In this document: positions 23,148 through 31,056 of the stretch, in pieces
How the letters are laid out: every line of letters starts with the position of its first letter
Position numbering within the stretch: position 1 is the stretch's first letter
NCBI GenBank assembly: GCA_023666265.1
Contig: JAMPCH010000027.1
Location: 1 to 37,479 of the forward strand
Length of the DNA: 37,479 nt
DNA from: Roseburia sp.
Lineage (GTDB): Bacteria; Bacillota; Clostridia; Oscillospirales; Ruminococcaceae
Reading direction: 5' to 3'
Position numbers and translations under genes: made by a program
Notes under the pieces: model-generated
Database searches by the model: none
The model's input: only the letters and a program-made list of their open reading frames with translations
Told to the model about the DNA's origin: nothing

Positions 23148-24287
23148 TCAATTCCCTTTCTTAGTACAAATTGAGTCAAACCACGTATAGGATTTAGTCT
23201 TACTTACATAGGTAAACCCTGATGTGCCATTATACACGCTTTCTGAGATTCTTACCGCTTCGTGATGGCTACTATTAGGGTCCATCAGCAGATACACACT
23301 CCCTTCAATGGGATTGATAATCTGATAACCTTTTAAAACAACCGCATGTACTGCGTCCGAGTTATTATTTTGAAGTCTCATAATCACTAAGTTTTTCTCA
23401 TTTTGCGTCTTGGACTGCAATACGCTAAACGGCTTTATCCCCGTGAAAGAAGAATCCATTGTAAATCCGTAAACCGAAAGACCTCTTTCATAACGTTGTC
23501 TTTTACTTCCAATTGATTTGAAAACATCATTCACGGCATTATAGACATCGTCGGCTGTTAAATTCGAATACGAGGTACTTTCATAGCAAACCTTTGACGC
23601 TACACAAGCCGCCCAACAAGTTCCCTCTACTCCTTGACCAACAATATTTGCGCGTGAATCGAAATTTACCGTTGGATATTGAGTAGCATACACGGTCGCA
23701 TTTTCGGGAATAGACATCGAAGCGACCTGTACATCGGGTACAAGAGACGAACGGTAAGCGTCCGCTATTTTTATATCCGACAAGGAATAAGCCTTTTGAG
23801 GTGTAACGGGTCTATCTTCTTCGTATTCCGAAAGCAAAACAAGAGCTTCTTCGCCGTCCGTCATAATAAAATCGTCTCCGTAGCTGCAAAAGGACACCTT
23901 TTTGCCCGACAGAAAAGCTTCGCAAACGTCAGGGTAATCTTGTAATCCCGAGGAAGCTGAAAAATTGCCGTTCTCGTCAAAGGCAAACACAATATCCCCT
24001 ACTATCTTATTTTCTTGAATGATGAACGAGATATTTCTGCCGGTATCGTTTCCGTTCTCGTCATATATCGAGAAAATATTAGACATTTGGCAACTGGACG
24101 TGTCTTCTATTCCTGCGGCGTAAATCAACGAGGGCGCTTCTTTCATTAGGCAACTCCTTTCTTGATACGTTGATTCCAAAGAAGTTGCTATCTCGCTCTC
24201 CGCAAATGTCGCCGTCCCCGCGCTCGTCGCCATGATCCCCGCCAGTAAAACGGCGGTCGCTTTCTTGAATAAATTTTTGATTTTCAT
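23148..24287 (-). CDS. Secreted C39/papain-like cysteine peptidase
   Basis: A 379-aa exported protein. The signal peptide (KATAVLLAGIMATSAGTATFA) is followed by a pro-region to about residue 205. The peptidase domain has the motif GVEGTCWAAC with the nucleophile C224, then DAVHAVVLKGYQ with H314, and LLMDPNSS with D336 (or N338), giving a Cys-His-Asp/Asn triad as in the C39-like/staphopain clan. ATG 24287 follows AAAGGAACG. The part from about 23,160 to 24,170 is clearly more AT-rich than the signal-peptide part and the neighbours, suggesting a foreign mature domain joined to a native export signal. Bacteriocin-leader cleavage is unlikely because there is no ABC transporter domain. Confidence 0.85.
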   Translation of the reverse strand: MKIKNLFKKATAVLLAGIMATSAGTATFAESEIATSLESTYQERSCLMKEAPSLIYAAGIEDTSSCQMSNIFSIYDENGNDTGRNISFIIQENKIVGDIVFAFDENGNFSASSGLQDYPDVCEAFLSGKKVSFCSYGDDFIMTDGEEALVLLSEYEEDRPVTPQKAYSLSDIKIADAYRSSLVPDVQVASMSIPENATVYATQYPTVNFDSRANIVGQGVEGTCWAACVASKVCYESTSYSNLTADDVYNAVNDVFKSIGSKRQRYERGLSVYGFTMDSSFTGIKPFSVLQSKTQNEKNLVIMRLQNNNSDAVHAVVLKGYQIINPIEGSVYLLMDPNSSHHEAVRISESVYNGTSGFTYVSKTKSYTWFDSICTKKGN

Positions 24288-24362
24288 TTTTTCGTTCCTT
24301 TCTGCCCGTCAAGGGCATTGATTTACGTTTCTTTTTTTGGAAAGCGCTTTCGCTTTCCCGGT

Positions 24363-24797
24363 CTAACAGCTTACCTCGTCGCTGTAAACCGTGACCGTCT
24401 CGGTCTTACCGTTTTTGTCCGTCAGCGTGAAAACGGTTTTTACTCGATACGTCCCGCTTTCAAGTCCGCTCTTGCTGTTTGACATGGTAAGACTGTTGGC
24501 GCTTACGTTCTTTGTCCATTTTACGTCCTTTACATCGTCCCATATCCAAAGACCTTGATACTTTTGTAAGGTCTGTTCGGCAGATATGGAAACCGCCGTA
24601 CCGCTGACTTGGCTTGTACAATACGCCATATTCCCGATCATTTCAAGCTCGGAGGACGGATTGCTCGCGATCTTGTACATCGGCGAAATCTCGGACTCAA
24701 ACGGATATTTGGTCGTTTCGGCGAAGCTTTTGACGTTTAAACTTGTACAAAGCAGGCAAGCCGACAAAAACGGAATGACGATCCTTTTGAACCGCAT
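24363..24797 (-). CDS. Small secreted protein
   Basis: A 144-aa protein with a signal peptide (IVIPFLSACLLCTSLNVKSFA). The mature part is beta-rich with two conserved-looking blocks: YCTSQVSGTAVSISAEQTLQ, and WDDVKDVKWTK followed by SGTYRVKTVFTLT. Two Cys (about 60 and the last residue) could form a disulphide. I do not recognise the family with confidence. ATG 24797 is eight bases after AGGAGG; the frame opens at a GTG nine bases further up. It lies between the anti-sigma and the protease genes in the same direction, so it could be part of that response. The DNA is more AT-rich than average. Confidence 0.75.
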   Translation of the reverse strand: MRFKRIVIPFLSACLLCTSLNVKSFAETTKYPFESEISPMYKIASNPSSELEMIGNMAYCTSQVSGTAVSISAEQTLQKYQGLWIWDDVKDVKWTKNVSANSLTMSNSKSGLESGTYRVKTVFTLTDKNGKTETVTVYSDEVSC

Positions 24798-24896
24798 GGA
24801 AGACACCTCCTTTCGACAGAAAATGCGAGAGGAAATTTTTCCCTCTATTATATATATCGTTTTTCGTCGAAAAAAGATCCCCCCTTTTTTTGAAAT

Positions 24897-25616
24897 TTAT
24901 GAAATTTCAGCACTTTCCGCCAAATTCATTAGCTTATTTTTGGGTAAATTTCCGATAAGTTCCAAAACATAATCGCCGCAATCCCATAGGATCAAGACAA
25001 AATCGAGGCTTTCGTCGCTAAGATCGAGACAAATCCCGTCGTTTCCGTTCACAACAACGTCTTCGAGTACACCCCGCTCCGTATTATAATGAGGGTGATA
25101 GCTGTCTTTTACGTGCTGTCCGAAAACGATGGTTCGATCGGTCGCCGGATCGATGTAAGACGTGATCTCGTGAAACGGATTTGATACCGCGTCGTAAATT
25201 TCAAATTCCGTCGGTACTTCCGGTAAGACGTATTTTTTCTCGAGCGTTTCCGGGAAGTCCCCGGTATCGACCGAGAATAAGGTCGTATGATCGGGAGCGA
25301 CCGTCCCGTGAAAACGTTCGGAAACGTATAAAACCGTCCAGCCCGTTAAAAACGTCGCGAAAAGGATCGCGATCAGGAACAGGAGAGCCTTTTTCGTCGG
25401 TCTTAGCTTGGGGAGCGCTTTTGTGCGCTCGACGGGAGAGAGCGCTTCTTTCTCGGTCGCCGCATTTTTTCGTTTGTTTCTCTCATACTGCCGAAAGATC
25501 CGTTTCATCGCGAGACGATGACGGAGAGAGGGGCGGTATGGCGGGTAATTGTCATAAGCGTGAAATTCCTTTTGGCATAGCTCGTTCAGTATTTCACATA
25601 AGATCGTTTCGTTCAT
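24897..25616 (-). CDS. Membrane anti-sigma-like protein with DUF4367-type domain
   Basis: A 239-aa protein. The cytoplasmic N-terminus (residues 1-75) is basic and should bind the sigma factor; no zinc-binding HxxxCxxC is seen. One membrane helix spans 77-98 (ALLFLIAILFATFLTGWTVL). The external part ends in CGDYVLELIGNLPKNKLMNLAES, like the C-terminus of DUF4367 proteins. ATG 25616 lies inside the sigma gene (23-base overlap), so translation is coupled. The role as anti-sigma factor comes from position and topology, not from a recognised anti-sigma domain. Confidence 0.75.
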   Translation of the reverse strand: MNETILCEILNELCQKEFHAYDNYPPYRPSLRHRLAMKRIFRQYERNKRKNAATEKEALSPVERTKALPKLRPTKKALLFLIAILFATFLTGWTVLYVSERFHGTVAPDHTTLFSVDTGDFPETLEKKYVLPEVPTEFEIYDAVSNPFHEITSYIDPATDRTIVFGQHVKDSYHPHYNTERGVLEDVVVNGNDGICLDLSDESLDFVLILWDCGDYVLELIGNLPKNKLMNLAESAEIS

Positions 25617-26172
25617 TGCTTTCTTCCCTTTCGCGTACAAATTCGCGGATCGCCTTCCGCGCCCGATAGAGATGTTTTTTCGCGGCGGAAAGCGAGATGT
25701 TGAGGTGCTTCGCCGTTTCCTCGATCGAAAAACCGAGAAGGCGGTTACATACGAGGACGTTTTGTTGATAGAGCGGTAATCCTTCGACAAAGGCTAAAAG
25801 CTCGCTCCTCGAGAGCCTTTCCAAAACGTCGTCTTCGAGAGATACAGCGCTTTCGTCAACGTTATTTTCGTTTTCTTCAAAAAATACGACCCGATTTCGA
25901 CGTCTGTAAAGATCGACGGTGTTATTTCGGATCATGACGTTTACGTAAGCGATCCGTTTATGCGGCGGAAGAGCAAAAAAACGTTCGGGCTTATCCGTTA
26001 TATCGATAAACGCGTTTTGGACCGCGTCCTCCGCGTCGTGACGATTATTCGTCCGTGAAAGCGCGATATAGATAAACCGATCAAAATTTTTGGCATAAAA
26101 CTCCGCCAGCTCGTCCCGCTGACCCTCGTCCTCGATCGTCGCGAGCGCGGACGCGAACGTTTGAGCAAGCAT
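25594..26172 (-). CDS. ECF-type RNA polymerase sigma factor
   Basis: A 192-aa group-4 sigma factor. Region 2 contains DRFIYIALSRTNNRHDAEDAVQNAF, here split as DRFIYIALSR and HDAEDAVQNAF, followed by AYVNVMIRNNTVDLYRRR. Region 4 has the helix-turn-helix GFSIEETAKHLNISLSAAKKHLYRAR. ATG 26172 follows AAGGGGGGAAGG; the longer open frame runs into hairpin DNA and is not real. It has a sigma-70-like promoter (26206-26234) and is followed by its membrane partner. The three secreted-protein genes downstream in the same direction are candidate targets or cargo. Confidence 0.9.
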   Translation of the reverse strand: MLAQTFASALATIEDEGQRDELAEFYAKNFDRFIYIALSRTNNRHDAEDAVQNAFIDITDKPERFFALPPHKRIAYVNVMIRNNTVDLYRRRNRVVFFEENENNVDESAVSLEDDVLERLSRSELLAFVEGLPLYQQNVLVCNRLLGFSIEETAKHLNISLSAAKKHLYRARKAIREFVREREESNERNDLM

Positions 26173-26205
26173 ACGCCTTCCCCCCTTCCGCGGATCGTTT
26201 TTATC

Positions 26206-26234
26206 AGTATACCATATAAAAACAAATTTTTCAA
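26206..26234 (-). promoter_or_regulatory. Promoter of the ECF sigma operon
   Basis: Minus strand TTGAAA (26234-26229), 17-base spacer, TATACT (26211-26206), about 33 bases before the start. Confidence 0.75.
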
Positions 26235-26290
26235 GGTAAAAAAAGACCCGCCGCCTGATCGGGCGCGAGGAGGATCGCAAGGAGGCGATA

Positions 26291-26340
26291 GCGGGTCGCC
26301 CCAAGCGCTTGCACGGACGCAAGCGCCCAAAGCGACCCGC
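26291..26340. repeat. Nested hairpin
   Basis: GCGGGTCGC (26291-26299) / GCGACCCGC (26332-26340), with an inner AAGCGCTTGC and GCAAGCGC that can also pair. It lies between the GH25 terminator and the sigma promoter and has no ORF. Confidence 0.6.
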
Positions 26341-26355
26341 AAGTCGTGCCTTCCC

Positions 26356-26409
26356 AAAAATAAAAACAAAAAAACGGCGTACCCCCGCGTGATCGCCGAG
26401 GGTACGCCG
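26356..26409 (-). terminator. Terminator of the GH25 gene
   Basis: CGGCGTACCC (26375-26384) / GGGTACGCCG (26400-26409), a perfect 10-bp stem followed on the minus strand by TTTTTTTGTTTTTATTTTT. Confidence 0.9.
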
Positions 26410-26419
26410 CGCCCGCCCT

Positions 26420-27826
26420 TTAAGACAGGTTATTTAAGCCGTATTTTTTTAAGATCGCCGGGAAGTCGCGGTAGCTGTAATCGAGATCGACGTCGCCGTC
26501 GATCCCGCTCACCTTCCCGGTAAAGCTGTACTGCCAGATATAATAGCCGCCCTCATAGGTGACCGTGTCGCCGACCTGGGCGAGCCAGATCGCGTATTTA
26601 TCGAGGATCGTCATATCGAGGTTCCGCTCGAGCCACGCCTTATAGGAGTAAAACATCGGGAAGTAGCGCTCCTCGATCAGGACCTCAAAAAACGCCTCGA
26701 TCATATTCGTGAGCTTACGCGTCCCGATCCCGCCCTGAAACTCCTCCTCCATATCGAGGATCAGCGGGTATTGGATCTCATAGTCTTTAACGAGGCTGAC
26801 GAAAAACCGCGCCTCCTCCTTCGCCTCCGAGACCGAGGTCGCGTAGCTGTAAAAATATACGCCGACGTCGATCCCGTATTTTTGCGCCTCGGTGATGTTA
26901 CGGCGGAAGTAGTCGTCCTCCTTCATCGTGTTCGAGCTTCCCGCCCGTCCACGCCCCGCGCGTATGATCGCGAAGTCGACCCCCGACGCGGCGACTTTTT
27001 TCCAGTCGATCTCGCCTTGGGCGTAGGATACGTCGATCCCCTTACGCGTGACGCGCTTTTCGTCGACGAGGATCCCGACCGTCATATCGGCGTTCTCGTC
27101 CTCGGGGCGCTCGTCGGTGAAGCGTCCGCTCTTAGTGATCGTGATCTTTTTAAAGCGGGTATAGCTCGCGCTCTCGTCGAGGATGATCGTACCGCTGCAG
27201 CGGACGTTGGAGCGCGCGCCGATCGTTAAGTGACCGCTCATATCGATCGAGCCGCTCACCGTGATCCCCATGATCCCTTGTAGGTGGAGTTGGCTTCCCG
27301 CCTCGCCCCGGATCGTCCCGCTGACCGTCGCGTCGCTGCTCTTATAAAAGCTGAGCGAGCCTCGGGTGACGAGCTTACTGTTTTTATAGATCTTGACCGT
27401 CGACGAGATCTCCGCCGTCCCCTGTTTATAGACCGTCGTCGTCCCGCCGAGCTCGAGATTACCGCTCACCGAGGATTGAAAAGCGCCGTAGAGATTCATC
27501 GCGCCGTTCTTTTTGACCGTGATCGTCCCCGAGTTAAAGATCAGTCCGCCGATCGCGACGGCGAGCTCGCCTCTTACCGTGATCGAGCCGCCCGAATAGA
27601 TCCTCAGCTCGCCGCCCTTTTTGACGCTGAGCTTTGTATTCTGGGGGATCTCGATCTCTTTTTTGAGCTTTACCAAGTCCGTGATTATGTACGTATTCCC
27701 GGCTTTTAGCTTACTTTTACCGTCCCACTCGTAAACGCCCGCTTCCGCGCCCGCCGCGACCGTAAAGATCGGGACGGCGACGCATAGGCATAAAAACAGC
27801 GAGACAAATTTTTTGAGAATTTTCAC
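26420..27826 (-). CDS. Secreted GH25 lysozyme with repeat-rich N-terminal domain
   Basis: A 468-aa exported protein. GTG 27826 is chosen because GGAAAGG lies nine bases upstream and a signal peptide follows at once (FVSLFLCLCVAVPIFTVAAG). Residues of about 40-240 are short beta-strand repeats (GGELRIYSGG, GSITVRGELAVAIGG, SGTITVKKNGAMNLYG, SGSIDMSGHLTIG) like a polymer-forming beta-helix. The GH25 domain is at about 262-468: KGIDVSYAQG with D265, LILDMEEE with D358 and E360, and the C-terminal YIWQYSF and DLDYSY. GH25 enzymes cut the MurNAc-GlcNAc bond of peptidoglycan. Export and its monocistronic layout suggest wall remodelling rather than phage lysis. Confidence 0.92.
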   Translation of the reverse strand: MKILKKFVSLFLCLCVAVPIFTVAAGAEAGVYEWDGKSKLKAGNTYIITDLVKLKKEIEIPQNTKLSVKKGGELRIYSGGSITVRGELAVAIGGLIFNSGTITVKKNGAMNLYGAFQSSVSGNLELGGTTTVYKQGTAEISSTVKIYKNSKLVTRGSLSFYKSSDATVSGTIRGEAGSQLHLQGIMGITVSGSIDMSGHLTIGARSNVRCSGTIILDESASYTRFKKITITKSGRFTDERPEDENADMTVGILVDEKRVTRKGIDVSYAQGEIDWKKVAASGVDFAIIRAGRGRAGSSNTMKEDDYFRRNITEAQKYGIDVGVYFYSYATSVSEAKEEARFFVSLVKDYEIQYPLILDMEEEFQGGIGTRKLTNMIEAFFEVLIEERYFPMFYSYKAWLERNLDMTILDKYAIWLAQVGDTVTYEGGYYIWQYSFTGKVSGIDGDVDLDYSYRDFPAILKKYGLNNLS

Positions 27827-28123
27827 AATGACCGCCTTTCCGGGCGAAGATCGCCCTTCTATTAAACCGAAACGATTCGTGATATTTCGGTAGATGAAAA
27901 CGGGAGAGGAGCGCGGGGAGATGTAAACGGTACCCAAAAATATTTTATTCCAAGAAAGTTTCTTTGGTGAAAGTGAGTGTCCGCGCTCCCTTCCCTTTCC
28001 GCAATTGTCGGATCGCGGAAATTTCCCGTACCTTTATTTTCTCATATTGGCGGCGAAATGTCAAATGTTTTTTTGCATTTTCCAGTATTTTTCTGAAACC
28101 GAGCGGCGAGAGGGCGTTTTTTC
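27827..28123. other. Intergenic stretch, nothing definite
   Basis: Divergent region between the GH25 gene and tRNA-Arg. It must hold the GH25 promoter, but no -35/-10 pair with good spacing was found. The near-palindrome CCAAGAAAGTTTCTTTGG (27951-27968) is the only visible structure. Confidence 0.4.
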
Positions 28124-28152
28124 TTGACTTTTTGGATAATGAATGGTATAAT
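28124..28152 (+). promoter_or_regulatory. Promoter of tRNA-Arg
   Basis: TTGACT (28124-28129), 17-base spacer, TATAAT (28147-28152), 33 bases before the tRNA. Confidence 0.85.
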
Positions 28153-28185
28153 AGGGATAACCGACCATAATAAGATCGGAAATAT

Positions 28186-28260
28186 GCCCCCTTAGTTAAA
28201 TGGATATAACAAACCCCTCCTAAGGGTTCGTTATCGGTTCGATTCCGGTAGGGGGTGCCA
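28186..28260 (+). tRNA. tRNA-Arg (anticodon CCT)
   Basis: A 75-nt gene: acceptor GCCCCCT/AGGGGGT (G1-T72 wobble), D stem GTTA/TAAC, anticodon stem AACCC/GGGTT with loop CTCCTAA (anticodon CCT), T-loop TTCGATT, discriminator G and encoded CCA (28258-28260). Confidence 0.95.
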
Positions 28261-28261
28261 T

Positions 28262-28403
28262 GTAGTTTATTTTCCCGTGCGAAGCACGGGAAAATAAACT
28301 ACGCACACAGCCCGCGAAGCGGGTAGTGTGCTGTCTTACTGCACTACCCGCGAAGCGGGCGGTGTGCTACCTTATCGCACAAGCTTGCGGAGCAAGCTTG
28401 TGC
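28262..28403 (+). repeat. Row of four hairpins after tRNA-Arg
   Basis: Hairpin 1: a 19-bp perfect stem with loop GAA (28262-28302). Hairpin 2: 28303-28331 (GCACAC..CCGC GAA GCGG..GTGTGC). Hairpin 3: 28341-28367 (GCACTACCCGC GAA GCGGG..GTGTGC). Hairpin 4: 28377-28403 (GCACAAGCTTGC GGAG CAAGCTTGTGC, as one stem with its loop). Hairpins 2 and 3 are related copies. The first may terminate the tRNA, though no long T run follows. No T-box or riboswitch motif is seen. Confidence 0.75.
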
Positions 28404-28434
28404 AAATTCTGCACCGATTGAGAGTTTATATTCT

Positions 28435-29907
28435 ATGAAATTTCATTTTAACCCAAAATATACCCAAGTCGCGGTGTACGCTCTCATCGTGGTCGTACTG
28501 AGCGGCTTTTTATTGTTAAGTATCTCTAAGTTCCCCGATCTCGGACAGATGTTTGAGACGATCGGCGCGAGCCTTTCGCCGATCATTTGGGGGGTCGTGA
28601 TCGCCTATCTCTTAAACCCGCTCGTTGAGTTCTTTCGGACGCGGGTCTTTAAAAGCCGGGCGGAGAAGGCGGCGAGTGTTCGGCGCGGGGTCGTGATCCG
28701 AAACCTCTCGGTCGTCCTCACGATCCTACTCGCGGTCGGACTGATGATCGGGCTTCTCTATCTGATCATTCCCCAGGTCTGGCGCAGTCTTACGGGGCTT
28801 GTCGGACAGTTCGGCGACTACGCCGAGCGGTTTATGAGCTGGGTCTATGCTAATTTCGCGGATCAGCCCCAGGTGATCAGCGCCTTTGAGAACCCGATCG
28901 AACAGATCGAGACCTATTTAAACAGCTCGTGGACGGAGATCTCAAAGACGGTCTTTGACTTTGGCTCAAGGATCGGCGGCGGGGCGATCAACTTTATCCT
29001 CGCGTTTAAGGATTTTATTATCGGATTTATCATCGCGATCTACTTTCTTATCTCTAAAGAGACGCTCAAGGCTCAAGTCAAAAAGATCCTCTTCGCCTTC
29101 TTTCGGAATGACCGCGTACAGGGGATCTTACGCGTATCGCGCCACACCAACGATATTTTTACCCATTATATCACCGGGACGCTCATCGACGCGTTTTTTA
29201 TCGGCTGTGTCGCGTTTATCGGCGCTTCGCTCATCGGTACGCCCTATCCGCTCTTAATGGCGGTCATTATCGGCTGTACGAATATCATCCCGTTTTTCGG
29301 TCCGTTTATCGGGGCGATCCCCTGCTGCTTCTTCGTTTTACTCGAGGACCCGATGAAAATGGTATGGTTCGCCCTCTTTATCCTGATCCTCCAACAGGTC
29401 GACGGAAATCTCTTAAAGCCGCTCTTATTCGGCGAGACGATGGGGCTGCCGGCGATGTGGGTATTGATCTCGATCATTCTCGGCGGCGGCTTGTTCGGCT
29501 TCGTGGGGGTACTCCTCGGCGTCCCCGTCTTTGCGCTGATCTATACGCTGACGAAGGAGCTTCTCGAGAACCGTCTGACAAAAAAGGGTCTCCCCGCCGA
29601 GGGCGCTCTCTATAACCGCGACGATGTCGGGAAATATACCGACGGCTATCGATATACCGAGGAACAGCGGGCGGCGGATGAAAAATGGCTCGAAGCCAAC
29701 GCGGAGAAGAAAAAGACCCCGCGCCTCCTCCCGATCGCGGAGAAGGCGGAGGAAAAGGTCGTCGAGACGATCCGCGTAAAGCGGACGGGGACGGGTAAGA
29801 CCGATCGGGGCGGAAGCGGCGAGCGGAACGACCATAATAATATGAATAACCATAACGGAAGTAAGAAAGGAACGACAAAAAATGAAAGAACAGCTTCGAA
29901 GCATTAA
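28435..29907 (+). CDS. AI-2E family transporter (PerM/YtvI type)
   Basis: A 490-aa membrane protein. Two helices near the N-terminus (VAVYALIVVVLSGFLLLSI and LSPIIWGVVIAYLLNPLVEFF), a further one at VVLTILLAVGLMIGLLYLI, then an external segment and about four more helices. The family motif region GTPYPLLMAVIIGCTNIIPFFGP and QQVDGNLLKP is present. The C-terminal 90 residues are hydrophilic and end in Lys/Asn-rich sequence, longer than usual. Members export small molecules or act as Na+/H+ antiporters; the AI-2 role is established only for a few. The ribosome binding site is weak (GAGAG). The end overlaps pheS by 26 bases, so the two are co-expressed. Confidence 0.9.
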   Translation: MKFHFNPKYTQVAVYALIVVVLSGFLLLSISKFPDLGQMFETIGASLSPIIWGVVIAYLLNPLVEFFRTRVFKSRAEKAASVRRGVVIRNLSVVLTILLAVGLMIGLLYLIIPQVWRSLTGLVGQFGDYAERFMSWVYANFADQPQVISAFENPIEQIETYLNSSWTEISKTVFDFGSRIGGGAINFILAFKDFIIGFIIAIYFLISKETLKAQVKKILFAFFRNDRVQGILRVSRHTNDIFTHYITGTLIDAFFIGCVAFIGASLIGTPYPLLMAVIIGCTNIIPFFGPFIGAIPCCFFVLLEDPMKMVWFALFILILQQVDGNLLKPLLFGETMGLPAMWVLISIILGGGLFGFVGVLLGVPVFALIYTLTKELLENRLTKKGLPAEGALYNRDDVGKYTDGYRYTEEQRAADEKWLEANAEKKKTPRLLPIAEKAEEKVVETIRVKRTGTGKTDRGGSGERNDHNNMNNHNGSKKGTTKNERTASKH

Positions 29908-30901
29908 AGAGAAGGCTTCCGCCGAGATCGGCGCGCTCACCGATATAAAGGCGCTCGAGGAGCTTCGCGTAAAGCTCCTCGGGAAGAAGGGCGACCTCAC
30001 CGCGATCTTAAAACAGATGGGTAAGCTCTCCGCCGAGGAGCGTCCCGTTATCGGTCAGCTCGCGAACGAGATCCGCGCCTCGCTCGAGACGGCGATCGCC
30101 GAAAAAGCGGTGGCGCTCAAGGCGGGCGTCCTCGAACAGCGGCTTAAAGCCGAGGCGCTTGACGTGACGATGCCCGGCGAGCGGCGGTCGGCGGGGAAGC
30201 GTCACCCCTTTAATATCGTCCTCGAGGAGATGAAGGATATTTTCCGGGGAATGGGCTATACCGTCGTGGACGGACCCGAGGTCGAGGAGACGAAGTATGT
30301 CTTTGATATGCTCAATACCGACGAGGGTCACCCCGCCCGCGACCCACAGGATACGTTTTATATCACCGAAAAGATCCTCCTCCGTACTCAGACCTCCTCG
30401 GTACAGATTCGCACCATGCTAAAGGAAAAGCCCCCGATCGCGATCATAAGCCCCGGGCGGGTCTATCGCTCCGACGCGGTCGACGCGACCCATTCGCCGA
30501 TCTTTCACCAATGTGAGGGGCTGGTGATCGATCGTAAGATCCGCTTCTCCGACCTAAAGGGGACGCTCGAGATCTGGGCGCGGCGGCTCTATGGCGAGGG
30601 GATCAAGCTCCGCTTTCGCCCTCACCACTTCCCCTATACCGAGCCGTCCGCCGAGGTGGACTTACAATGCTTTAAATGCGGCGGGGCGGGCTGTCCGCTC
30701 TGTAAGGGCGAGGGCTGGATCGAGATGCTCGGCTCGGGGATGGTACACCCACAGGTACTTTTAAACTGTGGGATCGACCCCGAGGAATACAGCGGCTTCG
30801 CCTTTGGCGTGGGCTTAGAGCGGATCACGATGATGCGCTATAAGATCGACGATATGCGCCTCCTTTACGAGAACGATTCACGCTTTTTGGAACAGTTTTA
30901 G
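29882..30901 (+). CDS. pheS: Phenylalanine-tRNA ligase, alpha subunit
   Basis: A 339-aa catalytic subunit charging tRNA-Phe. The N-terminal coiled coil (about 1-85) is followed by the class II core: motif 2 IISPGRVYRSDAVDATHSPIFHQCEG (in two parts, PGRVYRSDAVDATH and SPIFHQCEG), FRPHHFPYTEPSAEVD, and motif 3 GFAFGVGLERITMMRY. A cysteine block CFKCGGAGCPLCKG at about 260-272 is a zinc-ribbon-like insert found in many Firmicute PheS. ATG 29882 follows AAAGGAACG and lies inside the transporter gene. Confidence 0.97.
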   Translation: MKEQLRSIKEKASAEIGALTDIKALEELRVKLLGKKGDLTAILKQMGKLSAEERPVIGQLANEIRASLETAIAEKAVALKAGVLEQRLKAEALDVTMPGERRSAGKRHPFNIVLEEMKDIFRGMGYTVVDGPEVEETKYVFDMLNTDEGHPARDPQDTFYITEKILLRTQTSSVQIRTMLKEKPPIAIISPGRVYRSDAVDATHSPIFHQCEGLVIDRKIRFSDLKGTLEIWARRLYGEGIKLRFRPHHFPYTEPSAEVDLQCFKCGGAGCPLCKGEGWIEMLGSGMVHPQVLLNCGIDPEEYSGFAFGVGLERITMMRYKIDDMRLLYENDSRFLEQF

Positions 30902-30925
30902 TTTCGTTTGATTTTTTAATTGCAG

Positions 30926-30945
30926 GACTTCGCCTTCGCGAAGTC
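30926..30945. repeat. Hairpin between pheS and pheT
   Basis: GACTTCGC / GCGAAGTC with loop CTTC. It sits in the 155-base gap with no strong T run, so it may only reduce read-through into pheT. Confidence 0.5.
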
Positions 30946-31056
30946 GGATCGGCGGGCGGGCTTTGATCTGTCGCCGAGCGGCACTCCTTCCAAAAAAATA
31001 AAAAATAAAAACAAGACCTCGCGAAAAAACACACGGGCGAAAGGACATCATATACT

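Noticed and set aside
25616-25790. N-terminal extension of the anti-sigma-like gene
   Set aside because: It lies inside the sigma-factor gene in another frame; ATG 25616 with a short coupled overlap is the realistic start.
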